DNA of 64,000 bases from Sphingomonadales bacterium UBA656 (GTDB lineage Bacteria > Pseudomonadota > Alphaproteobacteria > Sphingomonadales > Sphingomonadaceae). The translations under genes were made by a program, and so were the position numbers. This document shows, piece after piece, positions 43,605 through 53,200 of this stretch. The stretch spans positions 124,001-188,000 of the forward strand of contig DBOC01000006.1 in assembly GCA_002299895.1 (NCBI GenBank). Reading direction: 5' to 3'. Every line of letters begins with the position of its first letter. Within the stretch, counting starts at the first letter, position 1. The notes beneath the pieces were generated by a model that did no database searches, had not been told where the DNA came from, and saw only the letters and a list, made by a program, of their open reading frames with translations.

Positions 43605-44723
43605 ATGCAAATGGCCGGGCTTGGATATAGCGAAGAACAGATCGAGCTGCTGGATGTAGCCACGAGCTTTTGCCGCGACAAATCGCCCATCGACCGCGTC
43701 CGCAAATTGATGGACAGCGATTTGGGCTACGACGCCGATGTCTGGGCCGAAATGACGGCCTTAGGCTGGACGGCAATATCGATACCCGAGGCGCATGGCG
43801 GCGTTGGCTTGACGCTCGCGGAGGTTGTGCCAGTGGTAGAACAAATGGGCCGCCACCTGATGGCATCGCCATTGGCATCGTCGACCTTGGCCGCGCAGGC
43901 GCTGATCATTGGCGGAAATGAAGCGCAGACGTCCGCTTGGCTACCCAAGCTAGCCGAGGGGGCGATAGGCACGCTGGCTTTGTCCGAAGCGCATGGCGAC
44001 TGGGACCTTCAGAATATCACCGCGACGGCAAAGCTAGAGGGTGACGCGGTGCATCTATCTGGTGAAAAGCTTTTTGTCTTATGGGCCGAGAGCGCCGATA
44101 TCGTCATTGCGTCGGTGCAGTTGGATGGCAAGCCAGCCTTGGTTCTGCTGACTGCCGAAGACCTCAAAGGACGTTTGCGCCGCGAAGCGATCATCGACGA
44201 AACCAAACGCAGTTTTGCACTGTCGCTGGATGGTTTGGCCGTATCGCGCGCGGCATTGTTAGAGGTTGACCGTGCGACATCCACTTTGGCGCATATCGAA
44301 CAGGTCGCCAACCTCCTGCAAAGCGCGGAAATGTGCGGTGGGTCGCAAAGCGTGATTGATTATACCGTCAGCTATCTGCAAACGCGCAAGCAGTTTGGAA
44401 AGCTTATCGGCGAATATCAGGCGCTGAAGCATCCGACGGTTGACGCTTATGTCGAATATGAAAAAGCGCGGTCGCATTTATATAGCGCGGCCAACAGTTT
44501 CAGTGACCAAGGCGTTGGCGAAATCGCCGTGCGCATGGCAAAGGCCGCGGCGGACGCAACCTATAGCTTCGCCGCCGATCGGGCGATCCAATTTCATGGC
44601 GGCTTTGGCTTTACCCATGATTGCGATGCCGGCCTCCACCGCCGTGCCGCGATTTTTCACGCGTCGCAATTTGGTGATGCGGCATGGCAACGCGCAAAGC
44701 TTGCTCCTTTATTGCTCGGGTGA
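43605..44723 (+). CDS. Acyl-CoA dehydrogenase family protein
   Basis: FAD enzyme oxidising an acyl-CoA at the alpha-beta position; 372 residues. Seen: N-terminal helical part (EEQIELLDVATSFCRD), ISIPEAHGGVGLTLAEVVPVVEQMG, middle beta domain LALSEAHGDWDLQNI and C-terminal FAD region SVIDYTVSYLQTRKQFGKLIGEYQALKH (in pieces) plus RAIQFHGGFGFTHD. This short form resembles the second subunit of heteromeric dehydrogenases (FadE-type pairs), and a canonical catalytic Glu was not confirmed. First gene of the H-NOX operon by spacing (20 bases to the next gene). Confidence 0.87.
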   Translation: MQMAGLGYSEEQIELLDVATSFCRDKSPIDRVRKLMDSDLGYDADVWAEMTALGWTAISIPEAHGGVGLTLAEVVPVVEQMGRHLMASPLASSTLAAQALIIGGNEAQTSAWLPKLAEGAIGTLALSEAHGDWDLQNITATAKLEGDAVHLSGEKLFVLWAESADIVIASVQLDGKPALVLLTAEDLKGRLRREAIIDETKRSFALSLDGLAVSRAALLEVDRATSTLAHIEQVANLLQSAEMCGGSQSVIDYTVSYLQTRKQFGKLIGEYQALKHPTVDAYVEYEKARSHLYSAANSFSDQGVGEIAVRMAKAAADATYSFAADRAIQFHGGFGFTHDCDAGLHRRAAIFHASQFGDAAWQRAKLAPLLLG

Positions 44724-44743
44724 AGGGCGGTTAGGATATTCTC

Positions 44744-44980
44744 ATGCGCGGATTGCAGGAAATTGATGCCAAAACGTTGCATGAGATTATGCAACCGTTG
44801 AACATCATTCGGCTTTCCTGTGGGAATATCCGCGCGCGCATGGGGGGCTATTCGGCCGAAGATGCAGAATATCTGATCGGCAAGCTGACGCGCATAGAAG
44901 AACAAGTGGTCCGTGCTACCGAGCTGTTGCAGGATTTGAAAAGGCACAATGCAGATGGCACGCCAGTTGAAGACGCCTAA
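44744..44980 (+). CDS. 78-residue histidine-box (DHp-like) protein
   Basis: Small acidic-helical protein that looks like an isolated dimerisation/phospho-acceptor helix pair of a histidine kinase. His13 lies in TLHEIMQPLNIIRL, matching the HExxQPLNxI H-box of kinases, followed by a second helix (DAEYLIGKLTRIEEQVVRATELLQDL, in part) typical of DHp. No ATP-binding domain or room for one: it stops at residue 78 and H-NOX begins 12 bases later. AGGA lies nine bases before the ATG. Could be a phosphotransfer or kinase-modulating partner in the H-NOX pathway, or a decayed kinase. Function unproven. Confidence 0.75.
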   Translation: MRGLQEIDAKTLHEIMQPLNIIRLSCGNIRARMGGYSAEDAEYLIGKLTRIEEQVVRATELLQDLKRHNADGTPVEDA

Positions 44981-44992
44981 CGGGACATTTGC

Positions 44993-45538
44993 ATGTACGG
45001 CATGATCCATCGCGCCATGCGGCAGATGGTGCAGGAGGAGTTGGGCGAGGAAGCTTGGCTTGCCCTTGAACAAAAATTAGACATAGGCCCGACGGAATTG
45101 CTGACCGGCATGGTCTATGACGATGCGCTTACACTGGAAATTGTTGCAGAAGCGGCCGCTCGGTTCAACCTGTCGGTAGATCAAACTCTGGAGGCATTTG
45201 GCCAATATTGGGTGCGCTTTGCTGGACAAGGATCCTTGTCCTCCATCATGAAATTCACCGGCCAAAATCTGGCAAGTTTCATTACCAATCTTGATCGTCT
45301 GCACCTTGCGGTGGGGTCGGCTATGCCCGGTGCCCGGCTACCGACCTTTTCCACCTTGGAAAACGCGCCCGGCCATCTCGTCGTCGAATATCGTTCCGAT
45401 CGTGTGGGTATGGAGCCGTTTGTGAAGGGCTTGCTACAAGGGTTAATGGATCGCTTTGATGCCTGCGGCGAAATCGCTGTTGTGCATCGGGGCGAGAAGA
45501 CCATCCTGTTCGATATCCGTTATCAGGACAAAGGCTGA
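44993..45538 (+). CDS. H-NOX haem-binding gas sensor
   Basis: Stand-alone H-NOX protein, 181 residues. Proximal haem ligand His104 in LDRLHLAVGSAMPGARLP; porphyrin-propionate motif YxSxR at Tyr133-Ser135-Arg137 (VEYRSDRVG). N-terminal MYGMIHRAMRQMVQEELGEE and FGQYWVRFAG are typical. In facultative aerobes such proteins bind NO and inhibit an associated kinase. Whether this one binds oxygen cannot be told without locating distal-pocket residues. Encoded three bases before the hybrid kinase. Confidence 0.92.
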   Translation: MYGMIHRAMRQMVQEELGEEAWLALEQKLDIGPTELLTGMVYDDALTLEIVAEAAARFNLSVDQTLEAFGQYWVRFAGQGSLSSIMKFTGQNLASFITNLDRLHLAVGSAMPGARLPTFSTLENAPGHLVVEYRSDRVGMEPFVKGLLQGLMDRFDACGEIAVVHRGEKTILFDIRYQDKG

Positions 45539-45541
45539 ACC

Positions 45542-47113
45542 ATGCTCCTTAGCTTTTCCGAAAAGCAAATTGGCGCTTTGTTACCCGCGTTCCTGCACAT
45601 TGATAAGCAGTTGAATATATCCGCCATGGGGCCAGGCATATTGCGGCACTTGCCGCATGTCCGAATGGGGATGCCGTGTGCCGAGGCCTTTGACATCGTG
45701 AACTACGACACCGCGCAGTTTTTTCAGGAGGGCGCCAACGTTCAGCCGGTGAGCTTGATTGCACGGGACAGTGACGTGCATTTAAGCGGCGCTGCCATTT
45801 TCCATGACGCCGGATGCTTGCTTGCGGTTCGATTTGCCATAACGGAGGACATGTTCGCCGATAGCTCGATGGACCTTAGCGACTTTGGTCATGCCGATCC
45901 GGTAATCCTCAGCACCATGTTGATTGTGCTGCAAAGGGCGATGTTGGAAGAATCACAAGCCAACGCCATCGAGCTTGCGCATGAACGCCAACGCAGTGCC
46001 GACCTGTTGGAACGCACAAGCCGGGTCGCAGGATATATGGCGCATGATTTCAACAATCTCCTGTCGGTAATCCGTTTGAATACGGATCGTCTGTCGCGTC
46101 AGTTCGGCAAGGACGAAAAAATTGGCAAGCTTGCCGAAATCATTCAGGAAATGGCCGCGCGTGGGTCAGAGATAACACAATCGCTGATGACCCTCTCGCT
46201 TCAGCGCACTGATACACGGCAACCCTTAGCGGTTGATCAAGTCATTCAGGACAATATGGGGGTTTTGGACAGTGTGGTGGGGTCAAACATCACATTGAAG
46301 CTCAACCTAGATGCCGATGGCCGCAAATCTGTTGTCAGTTATAGCGACTTTCTGAATGCCCTTATCAATCTGTTGCTTAATGCGCGTGAAGCCATGCCAA
46401 TGGGCGGGCAAATTGCATTGTCTACTTCGATCGGGGTTGGCCGAAGCAATAGCCACGCCGACGGCGACGCGGATACGGATATGGCGGCGTCCGGTTCCTA
46501 TATCGCCATCCAAATAGCGGATACGGGTATTGGCATGAGTGACGCTTTGTTAGCGCGTGCCTTTGAACCGCAATTTTCGTCAAAGCCGAATGGGACCGGT
46601 CTTGGCCTTGCCTCCGTACGCAATTTTGCCGCCGAAATGGGCGGTGATGTCTGGCTGGAGTCTGTCGAGGGTATGGGAACCACGGCCTATCTGCATTTGC
46701 CCGTCGCGCGCACCGTCGCGCCGTTGGTTGCAGCTGGTTCTAGTCCCCCGAATGCGGGCACGCCGAATGCTTTGGGCAAGCAAAGGATATTGCTGGTCGA
46801 AGATGAGCCTTATGCACTTGAGGCGCTGGTCGAAATGTTGGAAGCGGAGGGCTATGCCGTCACAGCCTGTACATCGGGGGAGGAGGCGTTGCTCGCATTA
46901 GGCCAAAATGCCTATGATGTCTTGTTAACCGATGTGTTGATGCCGGGGCAAAATGGCACCGAAGTTGCGCGGGATGCTTGCATCGTGCAACCGTCAATCA
47001 AGGTCATTCTGATGAGCGGCTATGTCCCGGATTCGGCCGCTTTGCAGCCGGGATGGCTATTTTTGCACAAACCCATGGAAAGCGCCAAATTGCTGCAACT
47101 CATTTCTGGCTAA
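45542..47113 (+). CDS. H-NOX-associated hybrid histidine kinase (HNOBA-HK-REC)
   Basis: 523 residues, soluble. Residues ~1-150: PAS-like HNOBA domain, recognised by PAFLHIDKQLNISAMGPGI, and DLSDFGHADPVILSTM. DHp with His168 in AGYMAHDFNNLLSVI. HATPase with INLLLNAREAMPMGG, IQIADTGIGMSD and GTGLGLASVRNFAAEMGG. C-terminal receiver (~415-523) with LLVEDEPYALEAL, Asp464 in VLLTDVLMPGQNG and FLHKPMES. NO-loaded H-NOX probably controls its autophosphorylation; phosphate may go to its own receiver and on to a regulator such as the one at 47146. Confidence 0.92.
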   Translation: MLLSFSEKQIGALLPAFLHIDKQLNISAMGPGILRHLPHVRMGMPCAEAFDIVNYDTAQFFQEGANVQPVSLIARDSDVHLSGAAIFHDAGCLLAVRFAITEDMFADSSMDLSDFGHADPVILSTMLIVLQRAMLEESQANAIELAHERQRSADLLERTSRVAGYMAHDFNNLLSVIRLNTDRLSRQFGKDEKIGKLAEIIQEMAARGSEITQSLMTLSLQRTDTRQPLAVDQVIQDNMGVLDSVVGSNITLKLNLDADGRKSVVSYSDFLNALINLLLNAREAMPMGGQIALSTSIGVGRSNSHADGDADTDMAASGSYIAIQIADTGIGMSDALLARAFEPQFSSKPNGTGLGLASVRNFAAEMGGDVWLESVEGMGTTAYLHLPVARTVAPLVAAGSSPPNAGTPNALGKQRILLVEDEPYALEALVEMLEAEGYAVTACTSGEEALLALGQNAYDVLLTDVLMPGQNGTEVARDACIVQPSIKVILMSGYVPDSAALQPGWLFLHKPMESAKLLQLISG

Positions 47114-47145
47114 CGCGCGATGATAGCCCGCGTGCAGAACGCCAT

Positions 47146-48018
47146 TTATGTGCCTTGCGGTTGCAATTTCCAAGCTGCCTCCAAATAACGCTGCATGGCA
47201 ACAGTGGCATGATCCTCCAGCATTAGCAGTTTGCGGCGCTTATCCTTTGGGTCCGTCCATCGCCGAACGAGACCCGCGTCCACCAGACCATTGATATGAC
47301 GCAAGGCCGTGCTCAGTGGAACATGTGTTGTGGCCGATGCACTGGACGCCGGCACCGCTTCGCCGCGTAAGGTGGCATCGGTAATATCCAGCAATATTTC
47401 CCACGACGGCCCCGTGAGCACCGCGGGGTCAAAAAATTTATATTTATTATGCTGAAATTTTAACAGCATGCGGGTGAATGTCTGAAGTTCTTCTTTTGAT
47501 GGCTTATGGCCCTGCTTTGTCGGGCGGTCGCGATGATCTGGCGGATCACTCCGCTTTGTCAGGGTCCTCATCTGGAATCGGTAGGCGGCCGCAAAATAAT
47601 GCGCCGATGCACGGCGTAATGCGTCAGCCAGCTGCTCCATCGACACTGGTTTACTGAGCAAATCTGTCGCTTGCACCTGCATCGCTTTGGTCGCGACCTG
47701 CAAACTCGAATGCCCCGTTAGGACTAAGGTAATGATAGGTCTATTGGGTGAGAAGCGGTTGGCAATCTCGGACAATAAGGACATGCCATCAATGGTCGGC
47801 ATTTCAAGGTCGGTTATCACAATGCCGATGTCTGGCGTCTCCGCGATTTGATGCAATGCGTCGGGCGCGTTGGCTGCGGCTTTGGTGGTGTAACCCAAAT
47901 TTTCTATTGCATCGCAATATTCATCGCGACAGGCAGAATCATCATCGACCACCAGGACCGTACATGTCATGGATGCCTTGCTACGCGCTATTTCGAGGTC
48001 CGAGCTGTTGACGTGCAT
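47146..48018 (-). CDS. Response regulator with receiver and MarR-like winged-helix domains
   Basis: 290 residues. Receiver with VLVVDDDSACRDEYC, phospho-acceptor Asp70 in GIVITDLEMPTIDG, LTGHSS and LLSKPVS. After a charged linker, a winged helix (LTGPSWEILLDITDATL, PLSTALRHINGLVDAGLVRRWTDPKDKRRKLL in part) resembles MarR-type DNA-binding domains, an uncommon pairing. Start at ATG 48018 with AGGA six bases upstream; a GTG at 48021 or Met at 47970 are alternatives. Converges on the H-NOX kinase gene with 32 bases between stops, so it is the best candidate output regulator. Confidence 0.87.
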   Translation of the reverse strand: MHVNSSDLEIARSKASMTCTVLVVDDDSACRDEYCDAIENLGYTTKAAANAPDALHQIAETPDIGIVITDLEMPTIDGMSLLSEIANRFSPNRPIITLVLTGHSSLQVATKAMQVQATDLLSKPVSMEQLADALRRASAHYFAAAYRFQMRTLTKRSDPPDHRDRPTKQGHKPSKEELQTFTRMLLKFQHNKYKFFDPAVLTGPSWEILLDITDATLRGEAVPASSASATTHVPLSTALRHINGLVDAGLVRRWTDPKDKRRKLLMLEDHATVAMQRYLEAAWKLQPQGT

Positions 48019-48205
48019 CACATTTCCTGACGCCTGAAATTGATTTCAAGCTACTGCCGACAGCGCCTGTTAAAATGCTATGTCTGTCATTTTGCCTCTG
48101 GCGTCAACCAATTGATGATTAACGCCATTTTTACAAATTAGCATATATTTATGGACCAAATATGACTGTCCAAAGCGGTGTGATACGGGGAAAGGCTGGA
48201 CGGTT

Positions 48206-49957
48206 TTAGCGCGCTTGGTTCCGTTCGGGCGGAATGGCCTGCGCACCGGGCCGGCGGGGGTCTGCGGCACCCAAGAATAGACCGTTTTCGATCATGATGG
48301 ATTGCGCACTGCCCATCGTTTCGTCGGAGGTGATATTGTGCCCCATGGACTTCAGGATTTGGACGGTATCGGGATTGAAGTTTGGCTCAACCCGCAACTT
48401 ATCGCTGGTGTCTTGGAAGATACGCGGCTGGTGGGTGGCTTCTTCGACATTGAGGTTGAAATCGACGACGTTGACGATCACTTGCATCACAGTGTTGATG
48501 ATCGTGCTGCCTCCGGGCGTGCCGGTGATGAGCCAAGGCTTCCCGTTTTTCATCACAATTGTTGGCATCATCGTCGAAAGCATCCGTTTGCCCGGTGCCA
48601 TCGCATTGGGCGGTGGCGGCAAACCTTCGCGGAGCGCTTTTGCAGCTTGTGCGTGCGAGAAGTTATTCATCTGATTGTTGAGCAACACCCCAGTTCCGGC
48701 AATCATCACGCCCGAACCAAAATCGGCGCCCAAAGTGTAGGTCGTTGACACCACATTGCCCTGTGCGTCCGCCACCGAGAAATGGGTGGTAGATGGGCTT
48801 TCATATTTGAGCGGATCACCCACGCCCATTTGCGCGATGGGCTTGGCCTTGTCTGGATCGATACGTTCGGCGCGCGTGCGCGCGTAAGCTTTTGAGATAA
48901 AGCCTTGGATCGGCGTGGTGACGAAATCGGTATCCCCCAACAGGGCGTAGCGATCGGAATATCCCAACTTCATAGCCTCCGCCATGATGTGAAGAGACTT
49001 CGCAGAACCCGCGCCATTTTGTTTCAGGTCAAAATTTTCAACGATGTTGAGCATATTGAGCAGGGTCGCACCGCCCGCACTGGCCGGTGGCGCCGTTATA
49101 ATATCAAGGCCGCGATAGGTCCCACGCAATGGCTTGCGTTCAATCGCGCGGTAGCCAGCCAAATCATCCGCGGTAATCAACCCGCCATGCGCTTTCATGT
49201 CGGCGACAAAACGTTCCGCTACCGGGCCTTTGTAAAAGCCGTCTGCCCCGTGCTTGGCGATTTGGGTGAGTGTCCATGCAAGGTCTGGCTGTTTCAGCCT
49301 TTCCCCTGCACGATAAAGTGTGCCATCGGGCTTATAATAAGCCGCTTTGGCGGCCGCGCTGGTCGACAAGCGCTCTTCGCCCCAACCAAAAACAAAGGCT
49401 TCGTCGGGGGTCAGGACCACGCCGTCGCGGGCAAGCGCGATGGCGGGCGCAACGACGTCTGACCAAGGCAGTTTACCGAATTTTTTATGTGCCATATGGA
49501 GGCCCGCAACGGTTCCGGGGACCGATGGTGCGAGATAACCGCGGCTGGCAATAGGGGATTCCTGCCCTTTATTATCCACAAACATGGCAAGCGTAGCTGC
49601 CTTTGGTGCGACCGAACGGAAATCGAGAAAAACTTGCTCACCGCTTTTGGCGTCATGCACCAGCATGAAGCCATCGCCACCGATATTACCCGCCCGCGGG
49701 AGTGTGACCGCCAAGGCAAACCCAATGGCCACAGCCGCATCCACGGCATTGCCGCCACGGCGCAATATGTCCGCGCCGACTTCGGATGCCATTGCATTTT
49801 GCGACACCACCATACCTTGTTCGCCAACGACGGGAGAATGGATGCTGGGATATTCGAGCAGCTGCTTTTTCTGGGCAAGGACGGGGGATGCCGCAAAGGC
49901 GACCATCGACAATAATAAGATGCCCGTGCGAGACCATTTTCCGATAATCTGGACCAT
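48206..49957 (-). CDS. ggt: Gamma-glutamyltransferase precursor
   Basis: Periplasmic N-terminal-nucleophile enzyme that hydrolyses glutathione and gamma-glutamyl compounds. 583 residues. Signal peptide ending FAASPVLAQ. Self-cleavage and nucleophile Thr in SPSTTHFSVADAQGNVVSTT (near residue 390); large-subunit landmarks MVVSQNAMASEVGADILRRGGNAVDAA (in part); small-subunit oxyanion region NNQMNNFSHA and TGTPGGSTIINTV. ATG at 49957 with GGAGAAG upstream. The 240-base region before it holds the end of the TonB receptor transcript. Confidence 0.94.
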   Translation of the reverse strand: MVQIIGKWSRTGILLLSMVAFAASPVLAQKKQLLEYPSIHSPVVGEQGMVVSQNAMASEVGADILRRGGNAVDAAVAIGFALAVTLPRAGNIGGDGFMLVHDAKSGEQVFLDFRSVAPKAATLAMFVDNKGQESPIASRGYLAPSVPGTVAGLHMAHKKFGKLPWSDVVAPAIALARDGVVLTPDEAFVFGWGEERLSTSAAAKAAYYKPDGTLYRAGERLKQPDLAWTLTQIAKHGADGFYKGPVAERFVADMKAHGGLITADDLAGYRAIERKPLRGTYRGLDIITAPPASAGGATLLNMLNIVENFDLKQNGAGSAKSLHIMAEAMKLGYSDRYALLGDTDFVTTPIQGFISKAYARTRAERIDPDKAKPIAQMGVGDPLKYESPSTTHFSVADAQGNVVSTTYTLGADFGSGVMIAGTGVLLNNQMNNFSHAQAAKALREGLPPPPNAMAPGKRMLSTMMPTIVMKNGKPWLITGTPGGSTIINTVMQVIVNVVDFNLNVEEATHQPRIFQDTSDKLRVEPNFNPDTVQILKSMGHNITSDETMGSAQSIMIENGLFLGAADPRRPGAQAIPPERNQAR

Positions 49958-50142
49958 CAAACTTCTCCCATCAATCGTGCAGCCCGTTCGGCATAATCAG
50001 CCAAGCGCAGCAATATGCCCACTGCGGAGACTGAAGGCAATTGTTCCGGCGATATCGGCTATGCGCACCTAAGGCTATGCTCCGCCCGGTAACCCGGCGA
50101 GAGAATATCCCTGCAAACAGCCTCAGTTTCATGCGAGCAAGT

Positions 50143-50167
50143 TAGCGGCGCATTTACTGCGCCGCTA
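50143..50167. other. Ten-pair hairpin downstream of the TonB receptor gene
   Basis: TAGCGGCGCA (50143-50152) / TGCGCCGCTA (50158-50167), loop of five, no T-run. Lies 34 bases beyond the receptor stop on the minus strand. Confidence 0.6.
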
Positions 50168-50173
50168 CATGCA

Positions 50174-50198
50174 AAACGGTTTTCAGGTCAGACCGTTT
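50174..50198 (-). terminator. Hairpin immediately after the TonB receptor stop, possible terminator
   Basis: Seven-base arms AAACGGT (50174-50180) and ACCGTTT (50192-50198). On the minus strand the second arm ends in TTTT, giving a short terminator-like tail, followed by the stronger hairpin at 50143-50167. Confidence 0.5.
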
Positions 50199-50200
50199 GA

Positions 50201-53200
50201 TCAAAACTCTTTCGACAGTTCGAAATAGACAAACCGGCCAACGGCATCGTGCAACGAACCAAGGAAACCATAGTTCGTCGATGCCAGCGGCGGCTGCTTA
50301 TCGAACAGATTACGCGCACCTACACGGAACCGCGTACCCGAAAATGCACCCTGATCTTTTCCAGCGCGATATTGCACATACGTGTTCACCGTGGTGACGC
50401 TGGGCAACTTGTAAAACTCATTGTTTACTACCAGCGTTCCCGTGTCGAAAACCGAGCCGACATAATTGACCAAGATGCCTGCACTTACGGGACCTGATTT
50501 CCACGTCAGGTTTCCGCTCATGCGCCATTCTGGATTGCCGTTGACCTGGATCTGGCTGCCGGCTTGGGTAATTGTCACGCCGCTACCCAATGTGCCCGCT
50601 GCGTTTGCGGCAATCAGTTGCGCCTGCAATTCAGATGCGGATTGTTCATATGTCAGAAGCTTTGACGCATTGAGGTCGATGTTGAAACTACCCAGCAGCG
50701 TATTGCGTACATCATAGCTGACGCCGAAATCCAGACCGGCCAACTTGCGCAGCCCAAGATTGAAATAATCATCCTTCACATAATCGATGGTGCCGATGAC
50801 TTGGGTGCCAACCGGTGCAAGCCGCACAACATTCGGGTTGCTGCGTCCGCCCAGCCGTTCGAGAAGATCGAACAAAATCTGGTTTTGCGCACCTTGCAGA
50901 CCAATGACGCCCTTAGAACGCAGCGACCAATAATCGACAGTGAAAGTGAGGTTATTGAAAGGCTGTACAATGACGCCCGCCGATAAGGTTTCGCCATTTT
51001 CAGGCGTCAGATTCTGATTACCTGACCGAACCTCAAGCGTGCTAATACCGCTGCAGGTGGTTGCCGGGTTCAGGCGGCAAGCGGCAAAGTCGGTGCGGGT
51101 ATTTGCGACCTGTGTTCCCGCGCTGTAAAATTGCGCGAGATTGGGGGCGCGGAAATTCTGCGACCATGCCGAACGGAGTTTGATGCCGTCCATCACGGTC
51201 CATGCGCCCGCGACCTTGGTCTTGAACACATTTCCAAAGTCCGAATAATGCTCATCACGTGCCGCAACTTGCAGGTCAATCGACTGCACCAATGGGATTT
51301 CCATATCTTCGGAAATCACAGGTACCGCGAGTTCGGCATAAGCCGACACAACAGTCCGACGCGCTTTTACATCCGGCGCAGGGCTGGCGCCCATGATGTC
51401 GGTGCCATAACGGATACCTGAAACGCTATCTGTATAGGTGGTAGTGCCGTCCAAACGGTTATCGCGGTTATCCGAATATGTTTCGCGCCGTCCTTCGACG
51501 CCGCTGGCGAAACCTACGCCACCTGCAGGCAGGCTGAAAATATCATTGTTGGAAATCCGGAAATCCAATGTGCCAAGCGATGTCGTGCTGATGCGATGCA
51601 CGTCGACCAAGAAGGACTGGATCGTGGCCGCGCTGTTAGGGGTGCCATCGCCAATTGAATTATTGAGCTGATTTCCGCCGTTGAAGGGGTTGTATGCATC
51701 TGGGGTTGAGCGTGCGAGCGCCGCTTGAAACAGCGTGTTGCTGACGGCATTTTTGGTATTATCGTCGGTGCGCGCCCAAGAATAAGACGCCGCCGAATCC
51801 CATTTGAAATTGCCCCATTCGCCGCGCACGCCGAGCAAACTGCGAATGCTATCATCGGTTACGACGAATTTACGCGGACCAGTATCCACGGGACGATAGT
51901 TGGTGATACGCAGCGCAAGACCAGTTGTTGGTACGCCAACAAGGTCGGGCAGACGATTGGGGTTGGCAACGCCGTTGAACGTTGTTGGGCCAAAAGGATT
52001 GTAATAATTGGTGGTCGGGATTGAAATGACCGCGCTGGAAATAGGCGCGGATTGTTCGCGCTGACCTTCCAGCTTGGCATTATAATAGCCAAGTTCACCG
52101 AAAAGTTCGACCGATCCGAGTTCCTGACGGAAGGTGCTGAAAAGATTGATGCGGTCCAGACCGCCGCGAATGGTGCGATCGGGGTTCTCATCATAGCGCA
52201 AAACCCGGCTGGTAGTGCCGGTGATACCACCGCTCTTCAAGCAGAGATTATTGTTGAAGACCGTGCTTGAACAGCCCGCCGCGGTATTTGTGATCGGCTC
52301 GATGTGGAAAACGCCCGAAGTCGTCAATGTCGGCAACGTCGTCGACGTTCCTTGACGGATGGTTGGTGATGGCGTGGCGACAACTGTAAATGCACCCCAA
52401 GGCGATGAGGTGGAACGGTTGTCGAAGCCAGTGTCAGCTTCCCAAGGCGTTCCAACCAACGCAGGCATATGGTTTTCACTTGCCGCAAATGGACGTTCGC
52501 TTGCGAATAGAGGTGTCCGCTTTGTGTAGCTGCCAAACAAGGTGAAGCGGCCACCGGACTTGGTTTTGAAGCCAGCCTTGATCGCGCCCGTTTTTTCGCT
52601 GGTTCCGTCTGCAGAGCCATAACGCGTATCAAAACGCAGTCCTTGATATTTATCGTCGGTGACGACATTGACCACACCGGCCACGGCGTCCGCGCCATAC
52701 ACGGCGGCTGCACCGTCGCGCAAAACTTCAATCCGGCGCGTTGCGCCCACCGGCAGCGAGTTGGTGTTGGCAGTTTGCACCGGAACAAAGTTTTCGGTCT
52801 GTGTACCTGGGGTCAAGATCATGCGACGTCCGTTGACCAGCACAAGCGTGTTACCGGTACCAACGCTGCGCAGGTTGATCGACGCGTTATCGCCGCGGGC
52901 ATCATTGAGGTTGCCGGTCGTCCGGGCCTCTTGAAACTGAACATCGCCCGCTTGCGGAATGGACCGGAAAAGATCGTCACCGGAAACACTTCCGGTAGCG
53001 GCGATACGGTCTTCGCTCAGTACCGAGACTGGCAGGGTTTCAGCAATTTTCGAACCTTCAATGCGGCTGCCGACAACGACGATGGCTTCTTTCGTTTCGG
53101 TGTCAGCTTCGGGCTGATCGGATGTGGTCGCAGTCTGCGCGAACAACGGCGTGGCGACGAAAATGGAACAGCCGATCAACAAACCGGCACGCATTGAATT

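Noticed and set aside
44744..44980. Frameshifted histidine kinase remnant
   Set aside because: No ATPase-like sequence follows in any frame before H-NOX begins 12 bases later, and the small gene has its own ribosome-binding site; decay remains possible but is not the simplest reading.
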